From Slackia heliotrinireducens DSM 20476 (lineage in GTDB: Bacteria; Actinomycetota; Coriobacteriia; Coriobacteriales; Eggerthellaceae), in NCBI RefSeq assembly GCF_000023885.1, contig NC_013165.1, forward strand, positions 1,426,001 to 1,490,000: a DNA stretch of 64,000 nt, in the 5' to 3' direction. Of the stretch, positions 16,760-24,350 are shown in pieces. The position numbers and the translations under genes are program-made. A model generated the notes under the pieces. The model was given only the letters and a program-made list of their open reading frames with translations, was not told the origin of the DNA and searched no databases. Each line of letters begins with the position of its first letter. The first letter of the stretch is position 1.

Positions 16760-18202
16760 ATGGAACTTGGCGCTTTGTCGGTGTTGCCTGTACTCATCGC
16801 CATTATCGGCTCCCTTATTACGCGACGTCCATTCGAATGTCTGCTGATGGGTTCGCTCATCGGGTGCATCATCATGTACGGCGGCGGCTTTCTGCCCGAG
16901 TGGACGAACATGCTGCAGACCACCATTGCCGACAACGTTTGGATCATTGCAGTGTGCGGCCTGTTCGGAAGCTTGATTGCGCTGCTCACGGCCGCGCGCG
17001 GGACCGAAGGCTTCTCGGCGTGGGCAACGAAGTTCTGCAAGACCCGCCGCACCACCCGCGTTGTCACGTTCATCCTGGGCGTGGTCATCTTCGTGGACGA
17101 CTATCTGAACATGCTCACGGTTGGCAACTGCATGCGTCCCGTGAACGACAAGCTGAAGATGCCGCGCGAATCGCTGGCGTTCATCACCGGCGCAACCGGC
17201 ACCCCAGTGTGCATGCTTCTGCCGTTCTCCACGTGGGCAGCGTTCTACATCGCCCTGTTCCAACAGCAGGCCGAGGTGCAGGCCATGAACTTTAGCAGCA
17301 GCATCGACCTGTTCATGCACTTCATTCCCTATAACTTCTTCTCCATCACCATGGTTCTCATCACCTTCCTGTTCGCGCTGGGAATCATCCCTCCCATCGG
17401 GCCCATGAAGAAGGCCTACAAGCGCGTCGAGGACGGCGGAACGCCGTGGTGCGAGAAGTCGGCGGAAATCAACCAGGAGGACGCCGAGGCTTTGGGCATC
17501 GCCGCAAGGCCGACCATGGCCGAGTCCGTGGAGAAAGCCGAGGCTGAGTTGGAAGCTGCAGCTCAGGCGCCTGCGGACAGCCACGGGGAGGGCAAGCTCA
17601 TCGACTTCGCGATTCCCATGCTGGCGCTGATCGTCGTTACGTTCGTGCAGGACATTCTGGTCGGTGTCGTGGTGGCTTTGGCCGTGTGCCTGGTGCAGTA
17701 CCTCATCCGCAAGAAGATGACTATCGCCGAGTGGACCGAGAAACTCTACGAAGGCTTCGCGGACATGATCCCCACGCTCATCTGTCTTATGGCGGCGTTC
17801 ATGGTGGCTGGCACGTCGGGCGCTATGGGCCTCACGCAGTGGGTCATCGACGTTGCCGCCGGGTTCCCGCTGCCTGCGCTGTTCCCAGCCATCGTCTTCG
17901 TTGCGGTGGGCTTCATCACCTTCGCAACCGGGTCGTTCTGGGGCACGTCCACCATCGTCACGCCGATTCTTCTGCCGCTGGCTGCGGCCATGAGCGCACC
18001 GATGATGCTGACCATGGGCGCCATCTTGTGCGGATGCACCATGGGCACGCAGGTATGCTTCTTCTCCGACGGCAACATGCTCATCGCCACTTCGGTAAAG
18101 AACGACCTCATGGAAAACTACTTTGCCACCTTGCCGTACCTGGGCATGGCCATCGGGCTTACGCTGGTGTGTCTTATCATAGGCGGCTTCGTGATGGCGT
18201 AA
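16760..18202 (+). CDS. NhaC-family antiporter, second of two
   Basis: A 480-residue multi-pass protein starting after AAGGAGGAGCAC. NhaC-family features are 'FVDDYLNMLTVGNCMRPVND' and 'TGSFWGTSTIVTPILLPL'. A hydrophilic loop at about residues 220-275, rich in Glu and Ala, divides the two membrane halves. It differs substantially from the first antiporter and so is not a recent tandem duplicate. Two transporters in one operon might handle substrate uptake and product export separately, or balance Na+ or protons. Confidence 0.85.
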   Translation: MELGALSVLPVLIAIIGSLITRRPFECLLMGSLIGCIIMYGGGFLPEWTNMLQTTIADNVWIIAVCGLFGSLIALLTAARGTEGFSAWATKFCKTRRTTRVVTFILGVVIFVDDYLNMLTVGNCMRPVNDKLKMPRESLAFITGATGTPVCMLLPFSTWAAFYIALFQQQAEVQAMNFSSSIDLFMHFIPYNFFSITMVLITFLFALGIIPPIGPMKKAYKRVEDGGTPWCEKSAEINQEDAEALGIAARPTMAESVEKAEAELEAAAQAPADSHGEGKLIDFAIPMLALIVVTFVQDILVGVVVALAVCLVQYLIRKKMTIAEWTEKLYEGFADMIPTLICLMAAFMVAGTSGAMGLTQWVIDVAAGFPLPALFPAIVFVAVGFITFATGSFWGTSTIVTPILLPLAAAMSAPMMLTMGAILCGCTMGTQVCFFSDGNMLIATSVKNDLMENYFATLPYLGMAIGLTLVCLIIGGFVMA

Positions 18203-18386
18203 CGCTTGCTGCCATATGATGCAGCTGGCTGTTGGGTAAGTGATGCCGGCCGCATCGCTTGGCAATACGCGTATTGCACGCGTCCTATTCGATATCAAAC
18301 GTACTATCACGCAAACAATCATGCCGGTTTTTGCCGGTGTCAAACAGGACTTTACCGAATGCAGGCAAAGTCAAGAGGAGGCAGCA

Positions 18387-19352
18387 ATGTCAGTTCGCAT
18401 TAATTCCGACAAACGCGTGGTCATTGCGCTGGGCGGTAACGCATTGGGCGACACACCCGAGGAACAGATTCAGCGTGTGCGTGAGGTGGGCCCGAAGCTG
18501 TTGGATCTGATCGGCCAGGGCAACGAGATTATCATCACGCATGGCAACGGGCCGCAGGTGGGCATGATTCAGAAAGCGTTCACCTATGCGCACCAAGTAA
18601 ACGACGGCATTCCCATGATGGACCTGCCCGAGTGTGGAGCCATGAGCCAGGGCTACATCGGATACCATCTGCAACAGGCTATCGGTGTGGCGCTGCATAA
18701 AGCGTATAAGCGCTGGCACGTGGCAAGCGTCATCACCCAGACCGAGGTGGATTCCGAGGATCCGGCATTTCGGAATCCTACCAAGCCCATCGGTGCGTTT
18801 TTGACTAAGGATCAGGCCGAAGAGGAAATGGCCAAGCATCCCGACCAGAAGTTCGTTGAGGATTCGGGACGTGGCTGGCGCCGCGTGGTCGCGAGCCCCA
18901 TACCGCGCAAGATTGTGGAAGCACCCAGTATTCTAAACCTGCTGAATGACGAGTTCATCGTGGTTTGCTCGGGCGGCGGTGGCGTCCCGGTGGTGCGCGA
19001 CTTCAGCGATAAGGGCGCGTACAAGGGTGTGGCAGCTGTTATCGACAAGGATCTGGGCGGTGAGCTCCTGGCGGAGGACTGCCTGGCCGACGTGCTCATT
19101 CTGCTGACGGCAGTCGACCACGTGGCTCTCAACTTCGGAAAGCCTGACCAGATTGACCTGGAGGACCTGTCAGTCGAGGACGCCGAACGCTATATTGCGG
19201 AAGGCCAGTTTGGCAAGGGCAGCATGGAACCCAAAGTGATGGCGGGCGTGAAGTTCGCGAAGAGCCGATCGGGCCGCGTGTGCATCATCGGCAGCTTGGA
19301 CAAGGCCGCCGACGCCATAGCTGGCAAAAGCGGTACCCGCATCCACGCATAG
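18387..19352 (+). CDS. arcC: Carbamate kinase
   Basis: A 321-residue amino-acid-kinase-fold protein. The ATG at 18387 is preferred over earlier frame starts because AGAGGAGG precedes it and the family N-terminus (KRVVIALGGNALG) begins there. Further motifs are 'IITHGNGPQVGMI', 'GAMSQGYIGYHLQQA', 'VVCSGGGGVPVV' and 'GSMEPKVMAGVKF'. It makes ATP from carbamoyl phosphate and ADP, the energy-yielding last step of the agmatine or arginine deiminase routes, and it completes the operon that begins with ptcA. A strong hairpin follows. Confidence 0.95.
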   Translation: MSVRINSDKRVVIALGGNALGDTPEEQIQRVREVGPKLLDLIGQGNEIIITHGNGPQVGMIQKAFTYAHQVNDGIPMMDLPECGAMSQGYIGYHLQQAIGVALHKAYKRWHVASVITQTEVDSEDPAFRNPTKPIGAFLTKDQAEEEMAKHPDQKFVEDSGRGWRRVVASPIPRKIVEAPSILNLLNDEFIVVCSGGGGVPVVRDFSDKGAYKGVAAVIDKDLGGELLAEDCLADVLILLTAVDHVALNFGKPDQIDLEDLSVEDAERYIAEGQFGKGSMEPKVMAGVKFAKSRSGRVCIIGSLDKAADAIAGKSGTRIHA

Positions 19353-19366
19353 CGGCGGCAGCAAAA

Positions 19367-19407
19367 AAACCGGAGCCAAAGGGCACGTCTTCCTTTGGCC
19401 CCGGTTT
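19367..19407. terminator. Long hairpin after carbamate kinase, probably bidirectional
   Basis: AAACCGGAGCCAAAGG pairs with CCTTTGGCCCCGGTTT (one mismatch) around a 9-base loop. Rightward the tail is GGTTG (weak); leftward the hairpin is followed by a run of seven T. Confidence 0.75.
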
Positions 19408-19438
19408 GGTTGTGCGGCGGGACAAAAAGGCGGCCTCG

Positions 19439-19555
19439 ATGGCCGAAGCGTTGAAGGCGTCGCGCGCCGATTGTGAAGCCGGTCGCTACTACACCCTTCG
19501 CGAGGATCTGAAGGCGGCTATCGTGAAGAAGCCATCAGAAAGCGACAAGGATTGA
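19439..19555 (+). pseudogene. Remnant of a type II antitoxin C-terminus
   Basis: A 38-codon frame MAEALKASRADCEAGRYYTL, then REDLKAAIVKKPSESDKD. The 'EAGRYYTLREDLKA' pattern is typical of the C-terminal part of RelB/Phd-like antitoxins that precede RelE/ParE toxins, but the DNA-binding N-terminus and the toxin are missing. The frame is open further upstream into the terminator, indicating truncation. Its tail is duplicated at ~11.0 kb. Confidence 0.45.
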
Positions 19556-19688
19556 GCGCCCTAGCGTTGGCCTTTTCGAATGGTGCTAGCATTACGAGTC
19601 GTAACGCCGTGTTTTGACACGGTGGGGGTTACGGTGATATCCAGGCTTGATAACGCGCATTCTCCATGGCAAGTGCTAACATGCAGCA

Positions 19689-19775
19689 AGTCGACGGTGC
19701 CCGCCGGTTTTCGAGTCCAAGTCGTGGTTGCCTGTTGGCCAAGGTTTAACGGTCGACTTTATGCCGGCTGTTTCT
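19689..19775 (+). ncRNA. Second copy of the predicted antisense RNA, decayed
   Basis: Shares the extended -10 (TG-C-TAACAT, 19674-19682) and the body GTCGACGGTGCCCGCCGG with the 11.2-kb copy. Its terminator stem (AACGGTCGAC with GCCGGCTGTT) has wobble pairs and a mismatch, and the U-tract is TTTCT, so it is weaker. Confidence 0.35.
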
Positions 19776-19862
19776 ATGTCTCTTTCGCCGCATGACAATT
19801 CGCTCCGCGCCATCGAGCACGAAACCCACGATGCACAGCACCGTCGCCACGCCGTTGAGCAT
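19746..19862 (-). pseudogene. Second copy of the type I toxin-like peptide gene, probably dead
   Basis: The peptide body MLNGVATVLCIVGFVLDGAE with a basic tail is preserved, but the codon matching TTA in the intact copy is TAA at 19869-19871, directly after the matching start, and the GGGAGGTG ribosome site is gone. Only an internal ATG at 19862 remains. The terminal codons run on to HKVDR instead of stopping after RH. Confidence 0.5.
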
Positions 19863-20084
19863 GTCCAATTAGGGCATCCGATGCATTTCTTCCGTTTGCC
19901 TTGTTGGTAAAAAATGCTTAGTCGAATCGACGCTCGGGCGATGCTCATGGCGATAACGGCACTTCAGCCAAGATATTTTCCATAACCCACAACTTTAGAG
20001 GATTCGCACTGGTTCGCGGCATCGCTGCGTCCAGGCAAGGCCATTCACGTTCTGAAAGGCGGTATTGGCATGATGGAGGAAACT

Positions 20085-20393
20085 ATGTTTGGCATTCAGG
20101 TTCCTGACGATTTCAGCTCCACGCCGGTCGAGATCATTCTCAAGGATCCGGCCGTTGGAAGGCCCGTTTCCACGTCTTACAGGAGCCGGGCGCGAAAGCT
20201 GCTTGACAGCGTCCCCGAAGAGCTTTGCATCAGCAAGACCTTTGAGTGTGGCGGTTGGGAGACCGTGGTGAAGGCGCACCGCATAAACCTTCCAGCAATT
20301 CTTTCCTTCATTTCCGAAAGGGAATACGACGGCAAATACGACGCGCGCGGCAACGACGACGATGTCATAGAGATCATTGGGTACTGGGATTAG
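20085..20393 (+). CDS. Small cytoplasmic protein of unknown function
   Basis: 102 residues from ATG 20085, chosen for GATGGAGGA just upstream; an ATG at 20070 is possible. No signal peptide or membrane segment. It is acidic, with 'DDFSSTPVEIILKDPAVGRP' and a C-terminus rich in Asp ('GNDDDVIEIIGYWD'). It is followed after 24 bp by another small acidic protein, and the pair looks like a two-gene unit. Not recognised; immunity-like or toxin-related roles are conceivable from size and location only. Confidence 0.6.
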   Translation: MFGIQVPDDFSSTPVEIILKDPAVGRPVSTSYRSRARKLLDSVPEELCISKTFECGGWETVVKAHRINLPAILSFISEREYDGKYDARGNDDDVIEIIGYWD

Positions 20394-20417
20394 GCCTGCG
20401 ACCGTGAAAGGATGGGC

Positions 20418-20711
20418 ATGATGCGGTGGTCCGAAGATGGCTGGCCCCTGGAATCCGACGGTTTTCCGGACGGGGAGCACTATCGGATACTGATTCTGGA
20501 CAAAGAGCACGTTGACTTTCTGGCGATGCTCACACCCCTGAGCTTTGACGAGATCCTGCAGCTGCCCAAGCCCCAGCAGGAGGGGTTCTATCTGGAGGAA
20601 CTGATGCGGGTACTAGTGGACGGCACCTACGAGGAGCAGGTCCTGGCAAACGACTTCATGGATATGGTGGTCACGTGGGAGCCGGGGGAGACGGTATCGC
20701 TCGTGTACTAG
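20418..20711 (+). CDS. Small acidic protein of unknown function
   Basis: 97 residues from ATG 20418 (GAAAGG six bases upstream; ATG 20412 is too close to it). The sequence is acidic and soluble: MMRWSEDGWPLESDG, then 'LILDKEHVDFLAML' and 'VVTWEPGETVSLVY'. No family recognised. It lies 24 bp after another small orphan gene and 73 bp before the first 210-bp repeat, in accessory DNA. Confidence 0.6.
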   Translation: MMRWSEDGWPLESDGFPDGEHYRILILDKEHVDFLAMLTPLSFDEILQLPKPQQEGFYLEELMRVLVDGTYEEQVLANDFMDMVVTWEPGETVSLVY

Positions 20712-20783
20712 GGGCGACTGCGGGATGCTTTGGTGGCGCCTATGGTTCATTCATGGGCGGAGGTGGGTTGGCCGAGGCGGTTC

Positions 20784-20993
20784 TACCACTGTGCGAACCC
20801 CGATGAGGTAGGATAGGCGCCTTTTCTATATCGCCGACGTTGTTCGGACGGGTAAACGGGGCCGGATCGGCCTTGGGCCGAGGCCTGAACCTGGAAAACG
20901 GCCGTGCCGGAGCCCCCAAAGCCTCCGGCTGATGCAAAAAAGGTGCGTATCCTACCTCATCCATACTTCTGAAGTGGTAGAGGGCGGCGTTTC
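20784..20993 (+). repeat. 210-bp direct repeat with inverted ends, left copy
   Basis: Nearly identical to 23243-23452, same length and orientation. Inside, GATGAGGTAGGATA (20802-20815) is inverted as TATCCTACCTCATC (20948-20961), and the similarity extends inwards to GCGCCTTTT against AAAAAAGGTGCG, giving a ~160-bp unit with ~24-bp imperfect inverted ends. The core is GC-rich and could fold. The two copies bracket the RloA/RloB-like pair. MITE-like element or structured RNA are both possible. Confidence 0.85.
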
Positions 20994-21133
20994 GTCTTCC
21001 GACTTGGTTGTGAATGTCAAAATGGCAATTGGGGTGAAAAGCCGATTGATTGGAAGAATTGAAAACTAAGCCGAAAATTGCAGCAATATAGCAAAAAATG
21101 GTTTACTATGATGATTGTCGAAGGAGGTATGCA

Positions 21134-22441
21134 ATGCTAATCAGCTTTGAGGTCGAGAATTACCGTTCCATAAAATACCCAGTAGTTCTGCAAATGACCG
21201 CGGTGAACTATTACAAGGAGTCATCCGAACAGCTCATCGATGCAGAGTTGCCTGGATTGTCCGGCCTCCGCTTCCTTCGGTCGGCAGCTATTTTCGGGCC
21301 GAACGCATCGGGAAAGACCGCAATATGGCGGGCTCTTGCCACGATGAAAGACATCGTGCTCAACTCCGCTTCGTATATGGCTAGCACTGCGTTCAACCAT
21401 GCCCCGTTTAGGTTGGATCCCGAAATGCTTGACGAGCCCACACGCTTTACTGTGGTGTTCACATCCGGCATGGATTCAATACGATATGAGTACAGCTTTG
21501 CATACACGGAAAATGCCATTATAGAAGAGGAGCTTTGTGCGTATCCCAAGGGGCACAGGCAAACATGGTTCAGGCGTGCAATGGAAGACGGTGCTACGAA
21601 TATCAAGGGGTCTGGCTATCTTAAGGTGCCCGCGGCCGTGAAACCTTTCCTCAACGACAACATGCTGCTGCTTTCTCTTCTTGCAAACTTCCCGAATGCG
21701 GAAAGCTATAAGCGCGTTGCTCCCGTTGTCGACTGGTTCATCAACGGTTTGGATATGTATTCGCGGGCCCCCGAGAGTCTAAACGACTTCCCATTCTCTG
21801 GTGAGATTGTTAGCGGAGAACGCGGCACAGAGGGCATGCGCCGGTTCATTCAAAACATGATGCGCCAGGCTGATGTCGGAATATATCGCGCCGAGGTTGA
21901 AAGGCGCCCCATGCCAGAGGAAATGCGTGCGATTCTGGAGCATATCTCTCCCGTGCAAGGCGGGATTGACGACGTCGTGAAGACGGTTGTCTTCCAACAC
22001 GAGAACGCAGGAAAAAAGATGAAACTCGAAATGGAGGATGAATCCGACGGAACGAAGCAGCTTTTCGGACTCAGCGGCCATATCGCACAGGCATTGGAGA
22101 GCGGATCGACCTTGTTCGTCGATGAAGTTGACGCATCTCTTCATCCTGTCCTCGTGACTGAGGTGATTAGGACGTTCTTGCACCCCGAAAGCAACCCGAA
22201 TGGGGCTCAGCTCATATTCACCGCGCATAACCCGTGTCTGTTAGAGAATGGATTGTTGAGGCGCGATCAAATCTGGTTTACGGAGAAGGATAAGGAGGGG
22301 GCCACCGCACTATACCCGCTATCAGACTTCAGTCCCCGTAAGGAAGAGACCGTGATTGCCGGGTATCTGAATGGCAGATACTCCGCTATCCCCGTTATTC
22401 CTGAATGCTTCGGCAGATGCGATGGTTTCGATATGGAGTGA
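21134..22441 (+). CDS. AAA ATPase of an AbiL/RloA-like defence pair
   Basis: 435 residues from ATG 21134, with GAAGGAGG seven bases upstream. Domains: an ABC/SMC-like AAA ATPase with N-terminal 'LISFEVENYRSI', Walker A 'GPNASGKT' (~residues 55-62), and a distal half with 'ESDGTKQLFGL' and Walker B 'TLFVDEVDASLHP' (~325) followed by the H-loop 'IFTAHNP'. This split OLD/RloA-like ATPase is paired in several defence systems with a TOPRIM-like nuclease. Here the next gene is RloB-like, the composition of the AbiL (AbiLi/AbiLii) system. The pair is flanked by long direct repeats, which suggests transfer as a cassette. Exact subsystem name is inferred. Confidence 0.82.
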   Translation: MLISFEVENYRSIKYPVVLQMTAVNYYKESSEQLIDAELPGLSGLRFLRSAAIFGPNASGKTAIWRALATMKDIVLNSASYMASTAFNHAPFRLDPEMLDEPTRFTVVFTSGMDSIRYEYSFAYTENAIIEEELCAYPKGHRQTWFRRAMEDGATNIKGSGYLKVPAAVKPFLNDNMLLLSLLANFPNAESYKRVAPVVDWFINGLDMYSRAPESLNDFPFSGEIVSGERGTEGMRRFIQNMMRQADVGIYRAEVERRPMPEEMRAILEHISPVQGGIDDVVKTVVFQHENAGKKMKLEMEDESDGTKQLFGLSGHIAQALESGSTLFVDEVDASLHPVLVTEVIRTFLHPESNPNGAQLIFTAHNPCLLENGLLRRDQIWFTEKDKEGATALYPLSDFSPRKEETVIAGYLNGRYSAIPVIPECFGRCDGFDME

Positions 22442-22446
22442 TTTGC

Positions 22447-23139
22447 GTGGGTAAGCGGGATTTGAGGAGAAAGCCAGGCAACCGTCCTCCGAAGGACAGG
22501 ATCTATATCCTTACAGAAGGAGAAGCCACAGAGATTGAATACCTTAAGGGAATATGCGCCAGGTTGGGTCTCCCTAAGGAACTGGTCATAATTAAAAAGG
22601 CCTGTAACACCGACCCCAAAGGCATCGTTGATGAGCTTGTGTCAGCAAAGAAGCAAAATGCACGATTGGCTAAACGAGGCAACGATGCCTTGATTGACCA
22701 GTGGTGGGCTGTTTTTGATACCGAAGGCCGTCCGCATGATTTGTCTGCTGTTGTGCAGAAGGCCAAGGACAACAGGGTTTACCTTGCAATAAGCGATCCC
22801 AGTTTCGAATTCTGGTTGCGGTTGCATTTCGGATACACTACTGCGTCGTACGATTCTGTTGGCAAGCTTATAAAGGAGTTGAGGGATAGCGGTTATCTGC
22901 CCAAATATAGCGAAGACAACAAGCATCCCGACATGGATATCCTCTATCCGCTCTTGCCTCAGGCGATGAAGAATGCACGGCTGCTACGCGCCAAGCATAC
23001 TCAGCTGGGCAATGACCAGCCTCGAACAGACTGCGATTTGCTGATTGACGCAATCGCGCAACAGAGCAGGGTCTCCCAACTGCAGTTTGATCCAGTTGTG
23101 CTCGTTCCCGAGCAGCTTTCGATGCACATTTGCTATTAA
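22447..23139 (+). CDS. RloB/AbiLii-like TOPRIM-type effector
   Basis: 230 residues from a GTG five bases after the ATPase stop; GGAG inside the end of the previous gene supplies the ribosome site, so the two are translationally coupled. The RloB pattern is clear: 'YILTEGEATEIEYLKGIC' (acidic TOPRIM-like start), 'WWAVFDTEGRP' (DxD-like position) and 'LAISDPSFEFWLRLHFGY'. In RloAB/AbiL systems this protein is the probable nuclease or RNA-targeting effector controlled by the ATPase. No other defence genes lie within the repeat-flanked cassette. Confidence 0.8.
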   Translation: MGKRDLRRKPGNRPPKDRIYILTEGEATEIEYLKGICARLGLPKELVIIKKACNTDPKGIVDELVSAKKQNARLAKRGNDALIDQWWAVFDTEGRPHDLSAVVQKAKDNRVYLAISDPSFEFWLRLHFGYTTASYDSVGKLIKELRDSGYLPKYSEDNKHPDMDILYPLLPQAMKNARLLRAKHTQLGNDQPRTDCDLLIDAIAQQSRVSQLQFDPVVLVPEQLSMHICY

Positions 23140-23663
23140 GCCCGCCGACTGATGAGGTGTGGGTTTGGGTTGGCCGATGCGTCAACGCGCGAGCTTTCGA
23201 GCAGTGAATCATCGGACTGTGCCGAACAACCACAGCCTTGATTACCACTGTGCGAACCCCGATGAGGTAGGATAGGCGCCTTTTCTATATCGACGACGGT
23301 GTTCGGACGGGTAAACGGGGCCGGATCGGCCTTGGGCCGAGGCCTGAACCTGGAAAACGGCCGTGCCGGAACGTCCAAAGCCTCCGGCTGATGCAAAAAA
23401 GGTGCGTATCCTACCTCATCCATGCTTCCGAAGTGGTAGAGGGCGGCGTTTCAGCTTCGCGCTGCATTGCTTACACCGCGAGGGTCCAGGTGTTCGGCAG
23501 GTTAAGCACGCTTTTAAGAATCGCCCCCCCTTGCATGAACAATGCGCGTGGGTCGCACGTTGGTGTACTTGGTGTTTAATTCGAACATTGGTGTATTCGT
23601 CTTGGTTGGTTGTGCAGGGCCTCATGCCGAATGCAAACGGATTACGTACGAATATGGACATCT
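23140..23663 (+). other. Intergenic stretch around the right repeat
   Basis: Apart from the 210-bp repeat nothing gene-like is visible. 23453-23663 contains a run of eight C near 23525 and short frames without ribosome sites. Confidence 0.5.
23243..23452 (+). repeat. 210-bp direct repeat with inverted ends, right copy
   Basis: Differs from the left copy at only a few positions (for example GACGACGGTG for GCCGACGTTG, and AACGTCC for AGCCCCC). The flanking bases outside 20784-20993 and 23243-23452 do not match, so the boundary is sharp on both sides. Confidence 0.85.
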
Positions 23664-24218
23664 ATGAGCAAACTCGCTATTCGCAAGATCATTGTTGGCG
23701 GCGGCCTTGCTGTCATGCTGGTCGCAGCATTCACCATCTACTGCAACGAACGCTTTTCAAATCCCGTTTGGAACTCGGTCAACGTTGACGGGGCGAGTAT
23801 TTGGACGGGGCAATCATGGGGCAGCTTTCTGGAATCCATGGATGACGCGCAATTGGAATCCAGCCCGATCTCTTACGGGTATGTTCCTCGTAAAGACGAC
23901 GCCTTGACCGGCGTGAACGTTGCGCAAAGCGTTTTCGACAGGAACCCGAAGGTATCGTCCATATATTACGACGTGGAGGAAAACGTAACGGATTGCGTGA
24001 TTAAGCTGGCGGGAGTCCGCACCGATACAGGCACATACGACGACGTCGCTCAGGTTGCGGGGCCGGAAACCATCAAGACACCCGGGAGCATTGGCACGAC
24101 ATACATTTGGATAGAAAAGGACAACGCGTTGGTGCTCTTCACGGATGAAGACGGAGGCATCCGTGGCTTCGACCTGTATTACGACCGGAAGGGTTTCGAG
24201 GGCCGTTTCGTCGGCTAG
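23664..24218 (+). CDS. Membrane-anchored protein of unknown function
   Basis: 184 residues from ATG 23664. A single N-terminal hydrophobic segment (MSKLAIRKIIVGGGLAVMLV) acts as an uncleaved anchor or signal peptide, followed by an extracellular soluble domain with 'VWNSVNVDGASIWTG', 'YYDVEENVTDCVIKLAG' and 'ALVLFTDEDGGIRGFDLYYD'. No family is recognised. The ribosome site is weak. It precedes the Tat flavoprotein by 132 bp with a probable promoter between (GTATAAAAG near 24297), so it may not be co-transcribed. Confidence 0.65.
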   Translation: MSKLAIRKIIVGGGLAVMLVAAFTIYCNERFSNPVWNSVNVDGASIWTGQSWGSFLESMDDAQLESSPISYGYVPRKDDALTGVNVAQSVFDRNPKVSSIYYDVEENVTDCVIKLAGVRTDTGTYDDVAQVAGPETIKTPGSIGTTYIWIEKDNALVLFTDEDGGIRGFDLYYDRKGFEGRFVG

Positions 24219-24350
24219 GGTGTCTGGGCAGCCGAACGCCGGACTGGCCAAACGCCAGGTCTGCCTCAACGTATGTTGGTAATGGGTGCGTGTTTTGTAT
24301 AAAAGCGCCAACCATGCTCAGATAGCGCATACAACACAAGGAGGAGATTC

